Positions 23,280 through 27,159 of a DNA stretch of 27,159 nt are shown here, in pieces. The stretch is from the NCBI GenBank assembly GCA_964641395.1, contig CAZXKQ010000026.1:1-27159 (forward strand), read 5' to 3'. Position numbers and translations under genes: made by a program. Numbering within the stretch: the stretch's first letter is position 1; each line of letters starts with the position of its first letter. The notes beneath the pieces were generated by a model, which saw only the letters and a list, made by a program, of their open reading frames with translations, did not search any database and was not told the DNA's origin. This DNA is from CANQBR01 sp964641395. Lineage in GTDB: Bacteria; Bacillota; Negativicutes; Acidaminococcales; Acidaminococcaceae.

Positions 23280-24209
23280 TCAGGCCGGGGGCAGGCCGCC
23301 CACCAGCTCCAGGGCGGTTTCCTTAGGCAGGACGATGTGGCTGATCAAGCCGGTCCGCAGGGCCCCGTCCACCGCCTTGGCGTCCGCATGGGAGGCGATG
23401 GCGATGACCTTGGGGCAGCGGCCCAGCTGGGAGAGGGGGATGCGCAGGCAGAAGTCGTTGTTGCCGCTGATGAATTCCCCCCGCTGGTTGAAGTAGTAGG
23501 AGAGGAAGCAACCCACCGCCCGCTGCTTTTCCAGGGCGTCCCCGAAGCGGGTGGCGGTGGCCTCGTCCGGGGCGCTGGGATGGCACTTGATGCCTACGAT
23601 GGCCACGTCCAGCTGCCGCCACAGGCCGCTCACCTGGGCGTAGGCCTTGCTGCCCTCGTAGGCCGCCCTGTCGTCATAGCTGGCGTGGAGGGCGGGGCAC
23701 TTCAGCAGGTAGGCCTTGCGGCCGGTCAGGCGGGCCAGCCGCTGCACCAGCTCGTCGGTCCGCCCCTGCTGGCCGTTGCCGATGAGGGGGTAGACCGCCC
23801 CCTCCTGCCGCTCATGGCCCAGCTGGGTCAGGGCCTTGCAGGCCCCGTCGATAGGCAGGCCCCAGCCCAGGCCCAGGTTCCTCTCCTCCTCCAGCTCGTT
23901 GCTGAGGAAGAGGGCGCAGCGCCGCCAGAAGGCGGTCTGGTCGCTGCCGGGGGCCAGCAGGCCCCCCTTCAGGGCGTAGCGGGCCAGCAGCTTTTGCAGC
24001 AGGTCCTGGTGCTCTCTCTCCTCCGGCACCACCTCGATGTGGACCACCCCCAGCCGCCGGGCCTTCTTCAGCAGCCGGCAGACCATGGGTCGGGACAGCT
24101 TCAGCTGTTTGGCTATGTAGTCCTGGGTCTGTTCCTCTTCGTAGTAGAGGCGGGACAGGGTCTCCAACAGGGCTCGCTTGCCGGGAGTGAGCTCTTCCTG
24201 CCCCATCAC
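23280..24209 (-). CDS. SorC/LsrR-type sugar-binding transcriptional regulator
   Basis: A regulator of 309 residues. The N-terminal helix-turn-helix (about 20-52, QTQDYIAKQLKLSRPMVCRLLKKA) belongs to the SorC/DeoR-like group, and residues 61-309 form the sugar-phosphate-binding domain with NLGLGWGLPI near 111-120. LsrR, CggR and DeoR of B. subtilis share this plan and respond to phosphorylated sugars or phospho-AI-2. As the last gene of the operon it probably senses a pathway intermediate and represses the promoter at 27119-27147. The start codon is GTG at 24209, overlapping the VOC stop, or the adjacent ATG at 24206. Several positions around the ligand loop (GIKCHPSAPDE) look unlike LsrR, so the inducer may differ. 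Confidence 0.9.
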   Translation of the reverse strand: MMGQEELTPGKRALLETLSRLYYEEEQTQDYIAKQLKLSRPMVCRLLKKARRLGVVHIEVVPEEREHQDLLQKLLARYALKGGLLAPGSDQTAFWRRCALFLSNELEEERNLGLGWGLPIDGACKALTQLGHERQEGAVYPLIGNGQQGRTDELVQRLARLTGRKAYLLKCPALHASYDDRAAYEGSKAYAQVSGLWRQLDVAIVGIKCHPSAPDEATATRFGDALEKQRAVGCFLSYYFNQRGEFISGNNDFCLRIPLSQLGRCPKVIAIASHADAKAVDGALRTGLISHIVLPKETALELVGGLPPA

Positions 24210-24520
24210 TTTACTTCCATCAATTCGAACAGGATGCCGTCCTTCATGATGAAGCCGATGCGGGTGTGCTCATCCTCCTGCCAGGGGGCCACCACTACCT
24301 GGTTGGCCGCCATCTCCGCATCCAGGTCCTCCACCTTGTAGGCTACATGGACCAGGGTCTGGAGCTCCTTAGGCAGGGGGGTGTCCTTTTCAAAGCGCAG
24401 GTACTCGATGTGGTAGGGGTTGGTGTCCGGATTGACGATGTGGGTCTTGATCCCCTCTGCGTACACCTCTCCCGGACGGGAGATGGTGGTAGGTACGCCT
24501 ACATGGACGAATTCTTTCAT
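24206..24520 (-). CDS. Small VOC (glyoxalase-fold) family protein
   Basis: A single-domain VOC protein of 104 residues, shorter than the usual 120-140. HVGVPTT at the start, HIEYLRF in the middle and LVHVAYKVEDLD followed by FELMEV fit the two beta-alpha-beta-beta-beta units with His and Glu positions at the metal site (His6, Glu39, His58 and Glu100 are candidates). Such proteins are isomerases, lyases or dioxygenases acting on small carbonyl compounds. It follows the lsrF-type gene by 10 bases with an excellent AAGGAGG site, and the regulator overlaps its end. In E. coli the step before LsrF is done by LsrG, an unrelated fold; an isomerase or epimerase role here is an inference from context. 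Confidence 0.85.
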   Translation of the reverse strand: MKEFVHVGVPTTISRPGEVYAEGIKTHIVNPDTNPYHIEYLRFEKDTPLPKELQTLVHVAYKVEDLDAEMAANQVVVAPWQEDEHTRIGFIMKDGILFELMEVK

Positions 24521-24530
24521 AACAGCCTCC

Positions 24531-25397
24531 TTATAGTTTGAGATAGGCCTGGTAGGCCTCCTGGGGCTTGGCCCCCTGGTGGACCACCATGGCGATGGCC
24601 TTCAGCATGGCGGCCGGCTTGGCGGCCTGGAGCACGTTGCGGCCCATGTCCACCCCCGCGGCCCCTTCCTTCACGGCCCGGTAGGCCATCTCCAGGGCCT
24701 CTGCCTCCGGTATCTTCTTGCCGCCGGCGATGACCACCGGCACGGGGCAGGCGGCAGTCACCTGCTCAAAATGCTCACAGTAGTAAGTCTTGATGATGTG
24801 GGCCCCTAGCTCCGCCAGCAGCCGGGCGGCCAAGGCGAAGTAACGGGGGGTGCGCTCCATCTCCTTGCCTACCGCCGTCACCCCCAGTACCGGCAGGCCG
24901 TAGCGCTCCCCGGCGTTCACGTAGTAGGAGAGGTTGCGGAGGGAGTCCTGCTCATGGGGGGCCCCGATGAAGCACTGGACGGCCAGGCAGCTGGCGTTGA
25001 GGCGGATGGCGTCTTCGATGTCCACCCCTGCCAGGCCGGCGCTCATATCCTCCTGCAGCACGCTGCCGTCAGCGGTGCAGCGGAGGGCCACTGCCTTGCG
25101 GTGGTTGGCCGGCAGGCAGGTGCGCAGGGCCCCCCTGGTGCCCATCAAGCAGTCCGCGTCCCCCATGAGGGCGGGGATCACCAGGTCCAGCCGCTCCAGG
25201 CCGGCGGTGGGGCCCATGATGTAGCCGTGGTCGAAGGCCAGCATGATGGTGCGGCCGTCGTCCTGGAAGATCTGGGCCAGGCGGCTCTGCAGGCCCCAGC
25301 CCGCCCCCTCCATCCCCTTCACCGGGAAGGGCCGGGGGGGAGGGGCGATGCCGATGCCGTAGTCCTTTGCTAGTGCGTTGCCTTCTTTATCAGCCAT
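24531..25397 (-). CDS. lsrF: LsrF-type thiolase/class I aldolase family protein
   Basis: A 288-residue TIM-barrel enzyme clearly homologous to E. coli LsrF (291 residues), which transfers the acetyl group of 3-hydroxy-5-phosphonooxypentane-2,4-dione to CoA in autoinducer-2 breakdown. Shared blocks are WGLQSRLAQIF, MLAFDHGY (52-59), GPTAGLERLDL, IIKTYYCEH with Schiff-base Lys203 at the same number as in E. coli, and VIAGGKKIPEAEALEM through GVDMGRNV. The N-terminal 25 residues differ. The gene lies 18 bases after dhaK with AGGAGG eight bases from the ATG. Relatives act as aldolases on other phosphorylated ketoses, so the exact reaction depends on what the DhaK/DhaL kinase makes. Confidence 0.9.
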   Translation of the reverse strand: MADKEGNALAKDYGIGIAPPPRPFPVKGMEGAGWGLQSRLAQIFQDDGRTIMLAFDHGYIMGPTAGLERLDLVIPALMGDADCLMGTRGALRTCLPANHRKAVALRCTADGSVLQEDMSAGLAGVDIEDAIRLNASCLAVQCFIGAPHEQDSLRNLSYYVNAGERYGLPVLGVTAVGKEMERTPRYFALAARLLAELGAHIIKTYYCEHFEQVTAACPVPVVIAGGKKIPEAEALEMAYRAVKEGAAGVDMGRNVLQAAKPAAMLKAIAMVVHQGAKPQEAYQAYLKL

Positions 25398-25415
25398 GAC
25401 CTAGGCCTCCTGCTC

Positions 25416-26408
25416 TCAGTACTTGTAGTAGGGGGTGCGGCAGGGCGCCTGCCACAGCTCCAGCAGCTCCTCGTCCATACGGACGATGCAGAGCTGGAAG
25501 CCGGCGGTCTCCTGCACTGTCAGGATCTCCCCTACCCAGCTGGCGGCCACCTCTATCTTCTTAGCGGCCAGGTGCTTGCAGCAGGCCCGGAAGACGATGA
25601 GCTGCTCCATCAGGGTAGTGGCGCCGCTGCCGTTGACGATCACCAGCAGCTTCTCCCCCTCCTGGATGGAGAGGTCCTTCAGCAGGGCGTCCAGCATCAG
25701 GGCGGCGGTCTCGTCGGCGCTCTTCATGTCCTGGGTGCCGCCGCCTCCTTCTCCGTGCTGGCCCATGCCTACTTCCATCTTCCCTTCTTCGATGTGGGCC
25801 AGGGCCAGGCCGGTGGCCGGATGGGTGGCCCCTTGGACGGCTACGGCGATGGTGGCCATGTTGTCAGCGAAGCGCTGGGCGATGGCTGCCACCTCTTCCA
25901 GGCTCTTGCCGGCGGCGGCGGCGGCCCCTGCCACCTTGTAGAGGGGTACGCAGCCTACCAGGCCCCTTCTGTCGTCGGCATTGTCCCGGGGGGCGTTGGC
26001 GATGTCCTCCTGGGTCACCACCTTGGCCACCTTCAGGCCCAGCTTCTTAACCTGCTTCATAGTCAGGCTGGCGGTGAGCATGTCGCCGGCGTGGTTCAGC
26101 ACCACCAGCAGCACCCCGTGGCCCCGGTCTGCCAGCTTGATGGCCTCCACCACGGCGGCGGGGCCGGGGGCGGCGAAGATGTTGCCGGCTACGGAGATGT
26201 CCACCATGCCCTCGCCTACGAAGCCGCTGAGGGCCGGCTCGTGGCCGGTGCCGCCTAGGGTTACGATGGTCACCCGGTCGGCCTGGGCCAGTTTCTTGTT
26301 CACCACCAGGTTGCCCTCCTCCAGGGTGATCAGGTCAGGGTTGGCCAGCACCAGGCCTTCCAGGAGCTCGCTGGTCAGATTTTCCGGTTTGTTGATAAAT
26401 TTTTTCAT
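25416..26408 (-). CDS. dhaK: Dihydroxyacetone kinase subunit DhaK-like
   Basis: The substrate-binding subunit of a dihydroxyacetone-type kinase, 330 residues. GGTGHEP at 52-58 gives His56, GDML gives Asp109, and MGQHGEGG gives His218; all three match the numbering of E. coli DhaK, where His218 holds the ketose covalently. The neighbouring KNYTGD motif of true Dha kinases is changed to LNHAGD, with Leu in place of Lys104, so the pocket differs and the substrate may be a larger or different ketose. The ATG at 26408 is chosen because GGGAGGAAG lies just before it; an in-frame GTG at 26423 is the longer alternative. It is second in the operon, 45 bases after dhaL. Confidence 0.93.
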   Translation of the reverse strand: MKKFINKPENLTSELLEGLVLANPDLITLEEGNLVVNKKLAQADRVTIVTLGGTGHEPALSGFVGEGMVDISVAGNIFAAPGPAAVVEAIKLADRGHGVLLVVLNHAGDMLTASLTMKQVKKLGLKVAKVVTQEDIANAPRDNADDRRGLVGCVPLYKVAGAAAAAGKSLEEVAAIAQRFADNMATIAVAVQGATHPATGLALAHIEEGKMEVGMGQHGEGGGGTQDMKSADETAALMLDALLKDLSIQEGEKLLVIVNGSGATTLMEQLIVFRACCKHLAAKKIEVAASWVGEILTVQETAGFQLCIVRMDEELLELWQAPCRTPYYKY

Positions 26409-26453
26409 GGTTCTTCCTCCCACTTCTGCAAAAAACCGCCCAAGCCCAGCCCC

Positions 26454-27071
26454 CTATAGGGCTGCGGCCATAGCTGCGAAAAAGATGGCGGTGGACTCTG
26501 CCCCTGGATCCTTGCTGCCCAGGCTCCGCTCCCCCAGGTTCTTGGCCCGGCCGAACTTGGCCACCATCTGGGCGGTGGCCTCCGCCCCCTGCCGGGCGGC
26601 CTGGGCCATGGCCGCCAGCACTACCGGCAGCCCGCCTTCCGTCGCCACCCCGGCGTCTAGGGCCGGATAGAGGGCGTCCACCATGGTCTTGTTGCCTAGC
26701 TTGGCCCTGGATACGGCGGCGAAGTCCTCCTTGGCCGCCGCCAGCATGGCCTTGAAGCCGGCTGCATCCAGCTCCGTGCAGCCTTCCTCCACCCCCTCTG
26801 CCAGGCCGGAGAAGACGCTGCCCCACAGGGGGCAGGCGCTGCCGCCGCTGAGGGCCATGCAGGTGTCGCTCAGCTGCTCCAGCAGGGCCTTGATGTCCCC
26901 GGCGGTGCCCGCCTGGAGGTCCTGCTCCACCGCCCTGCCTAGGGCGGCCATGGTGAGGCCGTGGTCCCCGTCCCCGCACACTCCGTCTAACTCGCACAGG
27001 TAGCGGCTCTCCTGCTGCCAAGCCTTGGCCGCCGCCGCTAAGATCTTTTCTAGTTGCTCTAGTTTCAGCAT
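26454..27071 (-). CDS. dhaL: Dihydroxyacetone kinase subunit DhaL-like
   Basis: The nucleotide-binding subunit that phosphorylates the ketose held by DhaK, 205 residues of an eight-helix barrel. The Mg-ADP site is LDGVCGDGDHG, with Asp29, Asp34 and Asp36, and the C-terminal phosphate region has DPGAESTAIFF. The usual GGASGPL turn is replaced by GGSACPLWG (76-84), an unusual change near the nucleotide phosphates. The ATG at 27071 has GGAGGACGGG before it; a TTG at 27095 is in frame but unlikely. It is the first gene of the operon, 40 bases from the likely transcription start. No DhaM (PTS phosphodonor) is present in the operon, so either ATP or a distant DhaM supplies phosphate. Confidence 0.93.
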   Translation of the reverse strand: MLKLEQLEKILAAAAKAWQQESRYLCELDGVCGDGDHGLTMAALGRAVEQDLQAGTAGDIKALLEQLSDTCMALSGGSACPLWGSVFSGLAEGVEEGCTELDAAGFKAMLAAAKEDFAAVSRAKLGNKTMVDALYPALDAGVATEGGLPVVLAAMAQAARQGAEATAQMVAKFGRAKNLGERSLGSKDPGAESTAIFFAAMAAAL

Positions 27072-27091
27072 CCCGTCCTCCGCTCCCTTCC

Positions 27092-27102
27092 GCAATTATT
27101 GC
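27092..27102. promoter_or_regulatory. Palindromic operator candidate of the dhaL operon
   Basis: GCAATTATTGC is a perfect 11-base palindrome (odd centre) placed just after the expected transcription start, where a repressor would block elongation. The operon's own SorC-type regulator is the likely binder. Confidence 0.5.
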
Positions 27103-27118
27103 AAACCTCGTCACTGAT

Positions 27119-27147
27119 ATTGTAACATTTGTTAGGGATCCTGTAAA
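27119..27147 (-). promoter_or_regulatory. Promoter of the dhaL-dhaK-lsrF-VOC-sorC operon
   Basis: The -35 is TTTACA (27142-27147) and the -10 is TACAAT (27119-27124), with a 17-base spacer. Transcription would start near 27112, making dhaL the first gene. Confidence 0.8.
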
Positions 27148-27159
27148 TATTTTTCTCAG

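Noticed and set aside
23184..24341. 385-codon plus-strand open frame
   Set aside because: It is antisense to the SorC-type regulator, starts in the promoter region, and has Gly/Gln/Val-rich low-complexity content typical of GC-rich shadows.
26335..27114. 259-codon minus-strand open frame overlapping dhaL and dhaK
   Set aside because: Out-of-frame shadow with a Gly/Arg-rich composition; the DhaL and DhaK frames carry all conserved motifs.
1..27159. CRISPR array, insertion sequence, prophage or integrase
   Set aside because: No regularly spaced repeats, transposase motifs or phage genes were found on either strand.

Overview
The window looks like a high-GC (roughly 60-65% by eye) chromosome segment from a diderm Firmicute, most likely of class Negativicutes. 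The order tRNA-Ser, SRP RNA, dnaX is a Firmicutes arrangement (it is the same in Bacillus subtilis), and the Fur-family regulator is PerR-like. An OmpP1/FadL-type beta-barrel with a signal peptide and a C-terminal Phe shows that there is an outer membrane. Genus cannot be read from the sequence. Almost every gene lies on the minus strand; the only convincing plus-strand gene is the perR-like regulator at 21251-21715. A run of exactly 100 Ns at 9157-9256 is an assembly gap of unknown true size.

Layout (the minus strand is read right to left). 1-1646: the 5' part of dnaX, SRP RNA and tRNA-Ser(GGA), with clear promoters. 1671-2516: a tandem-domain universal stress protein. 2634-6913: three tandem GlcD-type FAD-linked oxidases expressed from one promoter, without visible GlcE/GlcF partners. 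7037-7566: a YoeB toxin with a RelB/DinJ-type antitoxin. 7682-8947: the FadL-like outer-membrane protein. 9133-17391: a tightly overlapping run read as sulfatase/LtaS-like enzyme, uracil-DNA glycosylase-like protein, two-subunit ThrE/YjjP-YjjB exporter, metF, MetH activation protein, metH, and a small conserved protein broken by the gap. 17480-21022: a run ending at a terminator and read as DUF4127, GNAT, GtrA, diacylglycerol kinase. 21251-21715: the PerR-like regulator. 21786-23096: a DUF815 AAA ATPase with its own promoter. 23280-27071: a self-contained five-gene operon, dhaL-dhaK-lsrF-VOC-sorC, with a promoter, a palindromic operator candidate and a terminator all inside the window.

How the genes fit together. 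The methionine genes form a full methyl-transfer unit: MetF makes methyl-THF, MetH uses it with B12, and the separate activation protein supplies the reactivation domain missing from this short MetH. The LtaS/sulfatase-like transferase lies next to a diacylglycerol kinase, which suggests recycling of the diacylglycerol released by phospholipid head-group transfer to the envelope.

The most interesting part is the last operon. It pairs an LsrF-type thiolase/aldolase and a SorC/LsrR-type regulator with a DhaK/DhaL kinase and a small VOC protein. The usual Lsr partners (LsrK kinase, LsrG isomerase, ABC transporter) and the DhaM phosphotransfer protein are absent from it. It reads as a compact pathway that phosphorylates a small ketose or an AI-2-like dione, rearranges it and cleaves it. 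The real substrate is unknown.
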